A stretch of 64,000 bases of DNA from Psychrobacter sp. Choline-02u-9 (GCF_002836505.1 NZ_PJBF01000059.1:124001-188000), one strand, 5' to 3'. Positions 48,140-58,298 are shown, counted from the stretch's first letter. Notes: generated by a model not told the origin, from the letters alone. A program made the numbers and translations.

Positions 48140-49531
48140 TCAGCCAAGTATCTGAATATAAGCGCCAGCACGTAGCTCTTGTAACCAGTCTTCTTGAGCT
48201 TGTGGCGCTAAACGTTGATACAATGCTTGACGTGCCATATTGCGACGATATTGCTCGCTAATATCTTGATCGCGCTTACCGTCGACTTTTAGGATATGCC
48301 AACCAAATTTTGTCTTAAATGGTGCAGAGTAGTCACCAACCGCTGTATTTTTCATGGTGGCTTCAAATGAACCAACCATATCTTCTTCGCTAACCCAATC
48401 AAGATCACCGCCACGTCCCGCAGAACCTGGATCATCTGAATACGTTGAAGCTAAACTAGCAAAGTCAGCGCCGCCACGAAGTTGCTCGTATAGATCATTG
48501 ATTTTTTGTTCAGCAAGCGCGTCAGTCTGTAGGTCATCGACTTTGACTAGAATATGGCGAGTATGCCATTGTGGTATCAGCATCGTATTGCTGGCTTTTT
48601 TATCAGCAAGCTTGATGATATCAATCCCTTCAGGAGTCAATAGTGGCTCGCTTACAGTACCAACGTCTAGCTTGGTAATTTTGCTAGACAGTTCTGTCGG
48701 TAAAGAAGCAGCCTTGTGAAAGCCCATATCTCCACCTTGCAATGGAATCGGATAGCTACCTTGGCTAGCAGCAACGGCTTCAGCGACGTTGACATTTGGC
48801 TCAAGCAAACGCGTACGTAATGCTTGCGCGACTTTTAATGCTTCTTCACGTTGAGCGGCTGATAGGCGACTATAGTCATCTATATAAGGCACACGTACGT
48901 GAATGGTTTGATATTCGCTTTGATTCAGACGTTTGGCTTCAGGTGAGGCCAAAAATGCATCAATATCTTGCTCGCTAATACGTACTCGGCGAGTAATTTG
49001 ACGCTGCTGTAGCGCTTGGATAGAAGCCTCTTCGATCAGTTTGGCACGTAGATTGGCATAACTACCAGGTTGTGCGGCATCTAGACGTTGCTGCAATGCT
49101 GCAATGCTATTAAGGCCTTCAGCTTGAGCGATTTGACCAAGACGTTGATTGATTTCTGCTTCATCGGCAGACAGTCCCGCACGTTTGACCATAGACAGTT
49201 GTAGTTCACGCAAAATAAGCGCGTTTAATACTTCAGACTGTAGTTGTGCTGAGTTTGCGATAGGCTCACCAGCAGCTTTGGCACGTGCTTGGGTTTGCTC
49301 GATAGCATCAACCAGTTCGCTTTTTAAAATAGCATTTTCATTAACTAGGGCAATAATACCGTCTGTGCTATTGGCTGGCGTCAAGCGATCAACTGAGCTT
49401 TGCGTAGCAGAAGTAGAAGCTTGAGCCGCTGCAGGTTTGACAGTAGCAGCGTTGGCACTTAACGTAAGCGTAAGGCCTGCCATAGATAGCAATACTGCTC
49501 TGCTAGTCTGACGTAAAGAAAAAAATCTCAT
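48140..49531 (-). CDS. surA: Periplasmic chaperone/peptidyl-prolyl isomerase SurA
   Basis: Escorts unfolded outer-membrane proteins, including LptD encoded upstream, to the Bam complex. It has 463 residues. A signal peptide (ends LTLSANA) is followed by a SurA N-terminal domain (IIALVNENAILKSELVDAI), a first degenerate PpiC domain, a second, conserved one (WHTRHILVKVDDL ... YSDDPGSAGRGGDLDWV) and a C-terminal helix. The ATG at 49531 is preferred because GAGGAG stands about 5 bases before it; longer frames from 49543, 49552 or 49585 lack this. It follows lptD by about 155 bp. Confidence 0.95.
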   Translation of the reverse strand: MRFFSLRQTSRAVLLSMAGLTLTLSANAATVKPAAAQASTSATQSSVDRLTPANSTDGIIALVNENAILKSELVDAIEQTQARAKAAGEPIANSAQLQSEVLNALILRELQLSMVKRAGLSADEAEINQRLGQIAQAEGLNSIAALQQRLDAAQPGSYANLRAKLIEEASIQALQQRQITRRVRISEQDIDAFLASPEAKRLNQSEYQTIHVRVPYIDDYSRLSAAQREEALKVAQALRTRLLEPNVNVAEAVAASQGSYPIPLQGGDMGFHKAASLPTELSSKITKLDVGTVSEPLLTPEGIDIIKLADKKASNTMLIPQWHTRHILVKVDDLQTDALAEQKINDLYEQLRGGADFASLASTYSDDPGSAGRGGDLDWVSEEDMVGSFEATMKNTAVGDYSAPFKTKFGWHILKVDGKRDQDISEQYRRNMARQALYQRLAPQAQEDWLQELRAGAYIQILG

Positions 49532-49687
49532 GATGCTCCTCATCAATGTCATTGCATCGGATGGTAGTTGGTCAACTCTATCCAATACTCTTAATAATAA
49601 AATATTCGACAGCGTTTCCCATAATAGGGGTTCAAATAGTGTCTTATAAATATTTACGTAAATAATTCTAATCTAGCAAAAAACTGG

Positions 49688-52600
49688 TTAGTCTTTCCAT
49701 GCCGTCTGTACAGGTTCAAAGCCCAAGATTTTATCAGCAAGCAATCGTGTCAAGCGGCTACTACCGCTGCCAAGACCATTTAATCTAACTTCTGCCATAA
49801 TAGCTTGTGTTGGCTCGTCTTTTACGTTTAGGTCATTGTAATAGCGGCGACCATAAACAGCAAAGCCAAAACAGCAATCTTCGTAATCAACGCCGATAAG
49901 TGAATCAAGCATCTTGTTACGATTATAATCGTACTGACCTTGAGCCAATATACGCCAGCTGTTATTAATAGGGAAAACAGCGGAAGCGGTAAACGCCGAT
50001 AATGGCAACTGATCGGTATTGTCATCACGCTGACGCTTAACATAACCCACATTAAATAAGCTATTGTCTGATGGCTGATAACGAAGTTCAGTCGTAATGT
50101 AGTTCAAATCATAATTACTGGTTAAGGCACCGCTAACATCAACCCAAAAATTATTATAAGGCTGAGTGCTGGTATCCCATACCATACCTGAAGAAGACGA
50201 GGTAAATACTGGCTGATCGTCATCAAGTGTTACACGTCCATCATCTAGATAGAACTGTTCTGCAATGCTACCATCAAAACGTGTCACACCCGTTGCATCG
50301 ATGTAACGATAATTGACGCCAGGCGTAATAGAGTGCAAATCCTGCAAGCGATCATGACCTAAGAACCAACTGTCTGAAAACAGCTGCTCATAGTTAATAG
50401 AGGCAATACGCGTATTAAAGTTAGGAATGTCGTTTTGGTTCTTATACGGTGAATACGTATATTTTACGCGTGGGCTAAGTAAACGATAGCCGCCCATCGT
50501 ATCGTCAAACGCACCAAATGGTGAGCCCGCTTGATAGAAGTGTAGTCCTGCATCGATACTGGCTTGCGGAACAAAAACCGACTGACTGCCATCTTCTTCA
50601 CTAAGCTGATTATCTTCTAAGCTATCTTCATCATATGACGTATATAGATGCTGCAAGCTAAGCTTAGGTTTGATATAACCCCAAGAGGTTTCCATCGGGT
50701 AGGCGGCGCTCAGTTTATTATAAATACGTGCGCCACTTTTTTCGTTTTCAGAACCATCATCAATGGATTTTTTGAAGTATGCAGAATCATGAATACCAGT
50801 GATATCGAAGCGCTCAGCCCAAGGCAGGCGATAATTTAATTTGAGCTGTGGCAAACGTGAGTACGGCTTGTCTTTGTCTTCTAACGCTTCACCACTATCA
50901 GTGAATGCATCTAGAGTCTGGAAAGTTTCTACTTTCAGTTCACCATCGACATAATCATTGTAATAATTGACACGAGCACGACGTGGCAAGTTTATCGTGC
51001 TGTCTGACAAGCCCAACGTATCAAAATCATTAAGGTAATCGGCATCTGATACATAGTTGTATTCAGCGTCGGCGCTTAAACGTGGAATGCTTTTCGACGA
51101 CCAAGTATGGTCATAAAACAAGCTGGTACGATCTTCGTCGTCATATTCTTTATCGTTAGGTAAGTATGAACCGTTTAAAATACCTTCCCCATAGCTCTCA
51201 GTCAGATAACGGAACTCACCTGATAGCATCGGGTTACGGTCAGTATAAATATGCGTGTTAAGGGTGGCATCGTAGTTAGGTGCTAAGTTGAAATAATAAG
51301 GAATATCAACTTCAAGACCGCTTTCACTGCTGACACTGGCACTTGGCAATAAAAACCCACTACTACGGCGACTGTCTATCGGGAAGTTAAAGTAGGGGAG
51401 ATAAAATACGGGTATGTCAGCAACACGGAAAGTGGTGTTATACGCTTCGCCGCGCCCTGTATCGGTATTTAGATCGATACTTTTGGCTTCAAACTGCCAT
51501 TTGCGGTTGGTAGGTGGACAGGTACTAAACATCACCTGATCCAGCTCGTATTCACTCTCATTCGGTTTGTTTAAGCGTTTGGCATAGCCGTGCGCTTGTA
51601 GACCGACACTGGCAAACGCCACATCATTGGCCGTTGATTGACCAGTCTCAGTATTGTAATTCAAGCTATCTGCAACGCCAATTAGGCCGCCTTGTGCCGC
51701 TCTATCATTAAAGCTGGCTTGGCCGTTATTCGTAGCGGCATTGTTTGTAGAGACGTTGCTTGTACGCTGTCCAGTCGCATTATCTGTAAACATGACTTTG
51801 CCTTGAGCAGCTGCAACGCCATTGCTCAAGTCAATCATGACTTTTTCTGCTTCGATATGCTGAGTGCCTTGGTCAATTTTTACATTGCCTGAGAGCTCAG
51901 CGTAATTCACGTTATTGTAATAACCGTAATCAGACTCGGTAAATAAAGGGGCTTGATTGTTCGGAACGCTAGCCACATTTGGTGCTGGTTGTCCGTTTGC
52001 CGTACCAGCTTCGTTTACAGCGCGTTGATAATTGGGGTTACTCTGCGGATATACCCATTGACCTTCACAGCGCTGGGCACTGTCCACGGCATTTGGCAAC
52101 AGACGCAAATCTCTACCGACCTTTGGAATCGTCTGTGCAGCAGGCATCGCATTATTATGAGTATTGTTCGCTTCAGTGCTGATAGCCTCATTGTTTAATG
52201 TTGACGCATCGGTATCTGGCGTTAGCTCATAAAACTCTGCTAAGCGCATTAGACTGGCTTGAATACTCTCATCATTAAGATCTAGCTTGCCATTGTCAGT
52301 TGTTATCGCTTTAGGAACAAAGGCACTGCTATCTGGTGTATCAATGCTTGCTTGGTTGTTAGTTTCTGTATTTAAATTAGCAGTATTAGAAACTTCGTTG
52401 CTAAAAGCTTCAGAGTCAGCAGCCTCATTAATATCTGTGATATCTAGGTCATTGTTCTCAGAGAATCTGCTATCTAACGCAGTATCATTTAATAAAGTAG
52501 CGTTGTTCGTATTAGCAGAATTAGCATCGTCTGGATAGCTATCATTTAGAATATCTGCTTCTTGATAGCCCTCATTACTTTGAGTACGACTAATACTATT

Positions 52601-52777
52601 GGCGTCAGTCGCCACACTATTAGACGCATAGCTGCCTGTACTGTCCGTAGTGAGTGGTTCAGTTTTTTGCGTATTGGCATCACCAATGGCAGCACTGACA
52701 GTTAGGCTAGATAAACCTAAGGCACCAAATAAGATCAAGCGGATGCTTTGGTAAAGCGGAGAATATAACAAGGGCAC
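49688..52777 (-). CDS. lptD: LPS-assembly protein LptD
   Basis: Outer-membrane barrel that, with LptE, inserts LPS into the outer leaflet. A signal peptide (about residues 1-29, ends VSA) is followed by about 190 residues rich in Asn/Asp/Thr/Ser with no fold I recognise. Then come the CEGQWVYP segment (an LptD disulfide cysteine), the jellyroll LptA-like domain (AELSGNVKIDQGTQHIEAEK) and the barrel from about residue 440. The disulfide partners DCCFGFAVYGRRYYND lie near the C-terminus. At 1029 residues it is about 245 longer than E. coli LptD. It starts with GTG at 52777; no in-frame ATG lies nearby, and a TTG two codons on is possible. Confidence 0.94.
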   Translation of the reverse strand: MPLLYSPLYQSIRLILFGALGLSSLTVSAAIGDANTQKTEPLTTDSTGSYASNSVATDANSISRTQSNEGYQEADILNDSYPDDANSANTNNATLLNDTALDSRFSENNDLDITDINEAADSEAFSNEVSNTANLNTETNNQASIDTPDSSAFVPKAITTDNGKLDLNDESIQASLMRLAEFYELTPDTDASTLNNEAISTEANNTHNNAMPAAQTIPKVGRDLRLLPNAVDSAQRCEGQWVYPQSNPNYQRAVNEAGTANGQPAPNVASVPNNQAPLFTESDYGYYNNVNYAELSGNVKIDQGTQHIEAEKVMIDLSNGVAAAQGKVMFTDNATGQRTSNVSTNNAATNNGQASFNDRAAQGGLIGVADSLNYNTETGQSTANDVAFASVGLQAHGYAKRLNKPNESEYELDQVMFSTCPPTNRKWQFEAKSIDLNTDTGRGEAYNTTFRVADIPVFYLPYFNFPIDSRRSSGFLLPSASVSSESGLEVDIPYYFNLAPNYDATLNTHIYTDRNPMLSGEFRYLTESYGEGILNGSYLPNDKEYDDEDRTSLFYDHTWSSKSIPRLSADAEYNYVSDADYLNDFDTLGLSDSTINLPRRARVNYYNDYVDGELKVETFQTLDAFTDSGEALEDKDKPYSRLPQLKLNYRLPWAERFDITGIHDSAYFKKSIDDGSENEKSGARIYNKLSAAYPMETSWGYIKPKLSLQHLYTSYDEDSLEDNQLSEEDGSQSVFVPQASIDAGLHFYQAGSPFGAFDDTMGGYRLLSPRVKYTYSPYKNQNDIPNFNTRIASINYEQLFSDSWFLGHDRLQDLHSITPGVNYRYIDATGVTRFDGSIAEQFYLDDGRVTLDDDQPVFTSSSSGMVWDTSTQPYNNFWVDVSGALTSNYDLNYITTELRYQPSDNSLFNVGYVKRQRDDNTDQLPLSAFTASAVFPINNSWRILAQGQYDYNRNKMLDSLIGVDYEDCCFGFAVYGRRYYNDLNVKDEPTQAIMAEVRLNGLGSGSSRLTRLLADKILGFEPVQTAWKD

Positions 52778-53143
52778 ACCTATGATTGCAGAGCTTATTG
52801 GATTGCATGACTGAGTTTAGTAGCGGTATCACCGAACGACATAAAGCAGTGAACGAGCGACTAAAATATGACTAATGTATTCTCAAAAATTTGGATGTTT
52901 TACATATAATGACGACTAATCATAGTCAAAAAAAACCAAATCAGCTACACTATTTACCAAAATTTATAATATAGCCATGCTGATTTTTAAGTAGCGATAG
53001 CGATTCTATCCGACATCAAGTATTGAATGATATAGCAATACGTTTGTGGCAGCTTGTATAGCACCGCCGCATATCGCTATTTTAGCAAGTATTTGTCAGA
53101 CTTATCACTACTTTAATTATTTATGACTTATATTTAACCAGCG

Positions 53144-54256
53144 ATGCCTAATATGACTGACAAAATGACTTTAGAGACTGATATGATCGATGAAAATAAC
53201 AACCGCCAACAGCAATTAGAACAATGGTTACAGCAAGTATTTTTAGATCAAACATTTAGTCTAGATAGCTTACCTGGTGACGCTAGTGCCCGCCGATATC
53301 ATCGTATCGAACTATCAGAGACAGACAAAAGCGCCAACAAGCATTATATCGTCATGGACTCTGCTGACGAGCAAGATGCGATGCTGCAGTTTATCAATGT
53401 CGCTAAGCTGATGGCACCTGCTGTCAACGTGCCGACTCTGACTGCACAAAATGTAGAAAAAGGATTTTTGGTATTACAAGATTTTGGCACAGTAGAGTTT
53501 GCCCATTTGCTTGTCGATGCCACCGCAGACCAAATCAATGACTACTATCAGCTAGCAATGCAGACATTAGTTGCGCTACAAACGGTACCAGTAGAAACGG
53601 CAAAGTCGCAACACCAGCTACCAGATTATGACACAGCACTATTAGACCGCGAGATGGATTTATTTAGCGAATGGTTTATGCCTTATATTGGTATAGTGCT
53701 AAATGAGCAAGTCTGGGGAAAACTAAAAACAGCATTAATGAATGAGATTTTGCGACAGCCACAAGTAGTGGTCCATCGTGATTATCACAGCCGCAACCTT
53801 ATGCAAGATCAAGCAGATAAATCAAAGCTGGGCGTGATTGATTTTCAAGATGCCGTCATTGGCTCGTATGCTTATGATTTAGTGTCGTTAGTACGCGATG
53901 CTTATGTTGAATGGCCAGAGAGCCAAATATCTGCATGGATTGAGGACTTTTGGCAGCTACAAAAACAAAAGTCACTAACCACTGCTGATAGCGCGGTGCA
54001 GTTTGAAAAAGATATGAATGTCATAGGCGTACAACGTCATCTAAAGGTATTAGGGATTTTTATTCGTTTATCTGAGCGTGATGGCAAAGACCGCTATTTG
54101 GCGGATATTCCTAAAGTCATGCGCGATTTGATTATTGAATTAAACTGGCTTGCCGAACATGGCAACGATGAACTAAAGCAATCAGTTATACCGTTTAATC
54201 AATGGCTACAAGAGGCAGTGCTACCTGCTTATAAAGAGAAGTTTGTTTCAGCGTAG
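53144..54256 (+). CDS. amgK: N-acetylmuramate/N-acetylglucosamine anomeric kinase
   Basis: Aminoglycoside-phosphotransferase-fold sugar kinase that phosphorylates recycled MurNAc (and GlcNAc) at C1 in the MurU salvage pathway. It has 370 residues. Seen: LPGDASARRYHRIEL near the N-terminus, VLQDFGTVEFAHLL, the catalytic loop VVVHRDYHSRNLM near residues 206-218, and LGVIDFQDAVIGSYAYDLVS with the Mg-binding Asp. It is next to murU and divergent from lptD-surA, the same neighbourhood as in Pseudomonas putida, which supports the assignment over a generic phosphotransferase. The 52778-53143 gap holds promoters for both directions that I cannot place firmly. Confidence 0.88.
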   Translation: MPNMTDKMTLETDMIDENNNRQQQLEQWLQQVFLDQTFSLDSLPGDASARRYHRIELSETDKSANKHYIVMDSADEQDAMLQFINVAKLMAPAVNVPTLTAQNVEKGFLVLQDFGTVEFAHLLVDATADQINDYYQLAMQTLVALQTVPVETAKSQHQLPDYDTALLDREMDLFSEWFMPYIGIVLNEQVWGKLKTALMNEILRQPQVVVHRDYHSRNLMQDQADKSKLGVIDFQDAVIGSYAYDLVSLVRDAYVEWPESQISAWIEDFWQLQKQKSLTTADSAVQFEKDMNVIGVQRHLKVLGIFIRLSERDGKDRYLADIPKVMRDLIIELNWLAEHGNDELKQSVIPFNQWLQEAVLPAYKEKFVSA

Positions 54257-54302
54257 ATTACGCTCAGCTAAATTAATTTAAATAATAAAGATAGGAGCGC
54301 AG

Positions 54303-55040
54303 ATGTCTACCTCTACGATTACACAAGCCATGATTTTAGCAGCGGGCAAGGGCACACGCCTACGTCCATTAACGCTTGAGACGCCCAAGCCTTTGGTTGA
54401 AGTCGCAGGTCAACCGCTTATTGTATGGCATATTAAAGCACTACAAGCAGCAGGCATCACCGATATCACGGTCAATGCCTCATGGTTAGCGGACAAGCTA
54501 ATGAATACCTTAGGTGACGGTTCACAGTATGGCGTAAATCTGCATTGGTCAGTAGAAAACGATGAACCACTTGAGACCGCAGGTGGCATTTTTCAGGCAT
54601 TACAATCAGGTAAACTAAAGGATGAACCGTTTATTCTGGTCAATTCTGACGTCTGGACTACCTATGATTTCTCTCAATTAACAGACTATACATTGGGAGC
54701 GGATCAGCGCGCGCACTTATTATTGATAGATAATCCAGAGCACAATAATGGCGGCGATTTCGCCATCAATAACGGTCTTGCTAGTGAGCAGCCGGTGGGC
54801 GATGCGGATAAGTATACCTTTGCGGGTATTAGCGTAATGTCACCAAAATTGGTAGAAAGCCTGGTATCAGGACAGCCTGCGGCATTAGCACCACTACTAA
54901 AGCAAGCAATGATAAAGTTTCAGATTACCGCTGAAGTGACAACAGATAATTGGATAGACGTGGGGACCCCAGAGCGTCTAACACAGGTTAATGAGTTTAT
55001 CGAACAGCATGATATCGAGCATGCAGGTAGGCCAAACTGA
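54303..55040 (+). CDS. murU: N-acetylmuramate alpha-1-phosphate uridylyltransferase
   Basis: Nucleotidyltransferase that turns MurNAc-1-P into UDP-MurNAc, bypassing de novo synthesis and the fosfomycin target MurA. It has 245 residues. Seen: AMILAAGKGTRLRPLTLETP with PKPLVEVAGQPL (nucleotide site), NDEPLETAGGIFQAL, ILVNSDVWTTYDF (metal-binding Asp) and NWIDVGTPERL. AGGAGC precedes the ATG, which is 46 bp after amgK, so the two form an operon. Confidence 0.9.
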   Translation: MSTSTITQAMILAAGKGTRLRPLTLETPKPLVEVAGQPLIVWHIKALQAAGITDITVNASWLADKLMNTLGDGSQYGVNLHWSVENDEPLETAGGIFQALQSGKLKDEPFILVNSDVWTTYDFSQLTDYTLGADQRAHLLLIDNPEHNNGGDFAINNGLASEQPVGDADKYTFAGISVMSPKLVESLVSGQPAALAPLLKQAMIKFQITAEVTTDNWIDVGTPERLTQVNEFIEQHDIEHAGRPN

Positions 55041-55056
55041 TAAATTTAAGATAAAC

Positions 55057-55092
55057 AAAAAGCAGCGCCGATTATTCAACGCTGCTTTTTTT
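55057..55092 (+). terminator. Terminator after murU
   Basis: Stem AAAAAGCAGCG / CGCTGCTTTTT with a 13-base loop and trailing Ts, 17 bp after the murU stop. Confidence 0.85.
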
Positions 55093-55222
55093 ATGCATAT
55101 AGAATTATTTTTTACAACATGTCTAGAGGGTATATTGGCAAGACAAAAGTGCAAATTTAGCATCTAAGAAACTACTCATTAGCTAACTAACTGGCACTCA
55201 ATCGTATGATTAGGCAATTATG

Positions 55223-55339
55223 CTAAACACCCATGGCCAACTTGATTAGCTGAGCAATGGTAAACACCACTAAAAATCCTGCTAAATATAGACCCACAAA
55301 CCATGCCCATTGCGATTGTTTTTTACTGAACTTTTTCAT
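55223..55339 (-). CDS. DUF2474-like small membrane protein of the cytochrome bd operon
   Basis: A 38-codon gene. It begins MKKFSKKQSQWAWFVGLYLA and continues as one hydrophobic helix (GFLVVFTIAQLIKL) ending AMGV. AGGAG lies 7 bases before the ATG at 55339. It follows cydB on the same strand by 95 bp. Short single-helix proteins with a basic N-terminus and W-x-W-FVGLYL-x-G (DUF2474) are often found next to CIO-type bd oxidases, in the way CydX accompanies E. coli CydAB; a role in stabilising the oxidase is inferred. Confidence 0.75.
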   Translation of the reverse strand: MKKFSKKQSQWAWFVGLYLAGFLVVFTIAQLIKLAMGV

Positions 55340-55434
55340 AGAGATCTCCTGATTAGCGTATGAAGTGTGGCTACCATCTATAAACAATAATAGCCACCCT
55401 TTTTAGCCGATCCGTTGCCCGTCTCGATTAACGA

Positions 55435-56451
55435 TTAGTACATCGGATTGTGATCAGATTTACCTTTGAAGGTATAGTAAGCAAATGCTGTATAGCTCAA
55501 GATAATCGGTAACATGATACATGCGCCAATCAGCATAAATGATAACGAAGTATCGGCAGCCGCCGCTTCATAAATCGTCATTTGATACGGTACGATATAA
55601 GGGAATAGGGCGAAACAAACCCCAATGTAACCCATTAAAAATAAGGCAACCGTTAGTAAAAATGGACGATACTCACGCTCAGTTTTTAAGTCTTTACGCA
55701 TGATAAAGAATAAAAGCATGACAATGATAGGCATAGGAGCAAGGTATAACAAATCTGGGAAACTAAACCAGCCTTCTAATGCATCGATGTCTGAGAAGTA
55801 CATAAACGCTGTGACCACAACCATCGCCACTAGTAACGCAGTAAGCATCCATCTAGAAACTTGGCGCGCCCATACTTGTAATGTGTGCTCTGTTTTTATG
55901 ATAAGCCACGTAGAGCCAAGTAAGGCATAACCAATAATCATGGCAAATCCGCACACAATCGAGAAGGGTGTGAGCCAATCAAATGGGCCACCAGTATATA
56001 GACGGTTACTGGCTTCTAACCCTTGTACTAACGCCCCAAGCATAATGCCTTGAGAGAAAGTGGCGACGACTGAACCGACAAAGAAAAAGGTATCCCATAC
56101 ATGCCGACGTGAAGAGGATTTAAAGCGAAACTCAAACGCCACGCCGCGCATGATAAGACCGAACAACATGGCGGTCACGGGTAAATAAAGACCTGTCATG
56201 ATGATGCCATAAGCAACAGGGAATGCTGCGAATAAACCACCACCACCTAGTACTAGCCACGTCTCATTACCGTCCCAAAATGGTGCGATAGAGTTCATCA
56301 TGCGGCTACGGTTTTTATCTGAGCCTGCAAAAGGGAACAAGATACCGCAGCCCAAATCAAAACCATCAAGCAGTACATAGACAAAGACAGACAAAGCAAT
56401 CAAACCGCCCCAAATAAGAGGTAAATCTAATACATCACCGAAGTTAAACAT
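55435..56451 (-). CDS. cydB: Cytochrome bd-type (CIO) quinol oxidase subunit II
   Basis: Product of 338 residues with about eight to nine membrane helices. Pairs with CydA to form a quinol-oxidising, oxygen-reducing terminal oxidase. Seen: VFVYVLLDGFDLGCGILFPF and, following it, FWDGNETWLVLGGGGLFAAF, the most conserved CydB segment, and MRGVAFEFRFK. The ATG shares its first base with the last base of the cydA stop (TAATG), so translation is coupled. The shorter subunits and the DUF2474 neighbour point to the cyanide-insensitive subfamily (CioB). Confidence 0.94.
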   Translation of the reverse strand: MFNFGDVLDLPLIWGGLIALSVFVYVLLDGFDLGCGILFPFAGSDKNRSRMMNSIAPFWDGNETWLVLGGGGLFAAFPVAYGIIMTGLYLPVTAMLFGLIMRGVAFEFRFKSSSRRHVWDTFFFVGSVVATFSQGIMLGALVQGLEASNRLYTGGPFDWLTPFSIVCGFAMIIGYALLGSTWLIIKTEHTLQVWARQVSRWMLTALLVAMVVVTAFMYFSDIDALEGWFSFPDLLYLAPMPIIVMLLFFIMRKDLKTEREYRPFLLTVALFLMGYIGVCFALFPYIVPYQMTIYEAAAADTSLSFMLIGACIMLPIILSYTAFAYYTFKGKSDHNPMY

Positions 56452-57947
56452 TAGCGTAATCCTCCATCATCGACATCGTTTGCAGGCTCATCTAAGCCTT
56501 CTTCAGTACCTTTGGCAGGATTACTATCACCACTTAACGCGCGACCTTGGCTCTCTGTCACTGAATGCTCATAGAAATTATCTTCAGCAGGATCTGTATA
56601 AGGCTTGGGACCTTGAGCAATCAAACGCAAGATATAAAAGCTACCTGCCCCAAAAACAAATATATACAGCACGATAAAACCAATCAACGTCGTGGCTACC
56701 TGCTGTGCAGCGACTGGTGACATACTTTCAGCAGTACGAATAACCCCATAAACCGTCCAAGGCTGACGTCCTGTTTCAGTTACGAACCAACCTGATAGTA
56801 ATGCGATAAAACCAAGCGGTGTCATCATCATCCACGCACGGTGGAACCAGACACTTTCGGGATTGAATTGCTGTTTTTTGAAGTATTTGTATAGACTGAA
56901 TAGGCCGACCAGTACCATAAGCATGCCAATACCAACCATGATACGAAACGCCCAAAACACGATAATGACGGGTGGTTGATCTTCAGGCGCCCAGTTTTTA
57001 AGCCCCTTAACTTCACCATCTAACGAATGGGTTAAGATTAAACCAGTCACATAAGGAATTTTTACTTCGTACTTATTGGTCTGATTTTCTTGGTCAGGAA
57101 TCGCAAAGAGACGTAGTGCGGCACCGCGCTCATCTTCCCAGAGCCCTTCCATCGCAGCTACTTTAGCAGGTTGATGCTCAAGGGTATTTAGACCATGCTC
57201 ATCACCAATCAATACCTGCGCCGGCGCAACAAAGATGGCCATAATCATCGCCATACCTAGCATTACACGACCATGCGCGCGGTGCTCGACGTGTTTTTTA
57301 GATTGAATATAATATGCGCCGATACCACCAATGACAAAAGCAGTCGTTAGAAATGCTGCAGTCATCATATGAGCATAACGGTAAGGGAATGAAGGGTTGA
57401 AGATAATTTCAAGCCAGTCGGTAGGATAGAGCAGGCCATCTGCACCCATCATAAAGCCTTGAGGAGTCTGCATAAAGCTGTTGGCGGCCAATATCCAAAA
57501 ACCTGAAATCAAGGTACCAATAGCAACGATAGCAGTTGAAGCAAAATGCATGCGTTTGCTCACGCGGCCCCACCCAAATAGCATAATCCCTAAGAAGGAC
57601 GCTTCTAAGAAGAACGCTGTCAGTACCTCATAGGCGAGTAATGGGCCTAAAACGTTACCGGCTTTATCAGAGAATACGGCCCAGTTGGTACCGAACTGGT
57701 AGGACATCACCACGCCGGATACCACGCCTAGACCAAAGACGACAGCAAATATTTTGACCCAATGCTTGTAGACTTCAGCATAGATAGGTTCACCAGTTCT
57801 TAACCAGCGGAACTCAAGCACCGCAAGCCAGCTGGCAAGACCGATAGAAAAGGCAGGAAAGACGATATGGAACGAGATAACAAAAGCGAATTGGATACGC
57901 GCAAGCATCAGCGCATCGAGCTGGTCAATCATAAATGTAGCGAACAT
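56451..57947 (-). CDS. cydA: Cytochrome bd-type (CIO) quinol oxidase subunit I
   Basis: Haem-carrying catalytic subunit of 498 residues with about nine helices. Seen: LARIQFAFVISFHIVFPAFS with the axial His27 (E. coli His19), YEVLTAFFLEASFLGIMLFG with the conserved Glu pair, YRYAHMMTAAF (E. coli His186) and GWFVTETGRQPWTVYG. The quinol (Q) loop is short, without the C-terminal insertion of E. coli CydA, which is the mark of the CioA branch. The protein ends in a hydrophilic, acidic tail. It is first in the cydA-cydB-DUF2474 operon. The 57948-58298 stretch upstream must hold its promoter; I see no convincing FNR box. Confidence 0.94.
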   Translation of the reverse strand: MFATFMIDQLDALMLARIQFAFVISFHIVFPAFSIGLASWLAVLEFRWLRTGEPIYAEVYKHWVKIFAVVFGLGVVSGVVMSYQFGTNWAVFSDKAGNVLGPLLAYEVLTAFFLEASFLGIMLFGWGRVSKRMHFASTAIVAIGTLISGFWILAANSFMQTPQGFMMGADGLLYPTDWLEIIFNPSFPYRYAHMMTAAFLTTAFVIGGIGAYYIQSKKHVEHRAHGRVMLGMAMIMAIFVAPAQVLIGDEHGLNTLEHQPAKVAAMEGLWEDERGAALRLFAIPDQENQTNKYEVKIPYVTGLILTHSLDGEVKGLKNWAPEDQPPVIIVFWAFRIMVGIGMLMVLVGLFSLYKYFKKQQFNPESVWFHRAWMMMTPLGFIALLSGWFVTETGRQPWTVYGVIRTAESMSPVAAQQVATTLIGFIVLYIFVFGAGSFYILRLIAQGPKPYTDPAEDNFYEHSVTESQGRALSGDSNPAKGTEEGLDEPANDVDDGGLR

Positions 57948-58298
57948 AAACGGTTACTCTCATCTGTTAGCTGAATAGCGCTGACTTCCATACAACGCTC
58001 AAGTAACTGTCCGTAAACTATCCATCGATCAAAGTGGCAAGCATTACGGGCAATAGCTCAGTGACGTGGACTTAGCTCCATTAGACATAAATTGTGGCTA
58101 AGTTTGCGACTCACTGTTTAGCTGAATTGAATAATTTATGTCCTTATAAATTTACATATTACTGTCATGTGCTATAGATATATTATGCGCTCACCTAGAT
58201 ATACACGCAAGCAACCCAGTCTGTCTGTTGCAGACCTAAGAGTCATCAAAATAACATAATTCAAACATTGAAAGATAAAATTAATATTATTAAAAACA

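Noticed and set aside
52993-53093. TAGCGATA and TATCGCTA inverted repeats in the lptD-amgK gap
   Set aside because: They are short and nearly 90 bp apart; no supporting structure lies between them.
53094-53122. A possible amgK promoter with -35 TTGTCA
   Set aside because: No -10 at a normal spacing matches well; the region is AT-rich and chance matches are easy.
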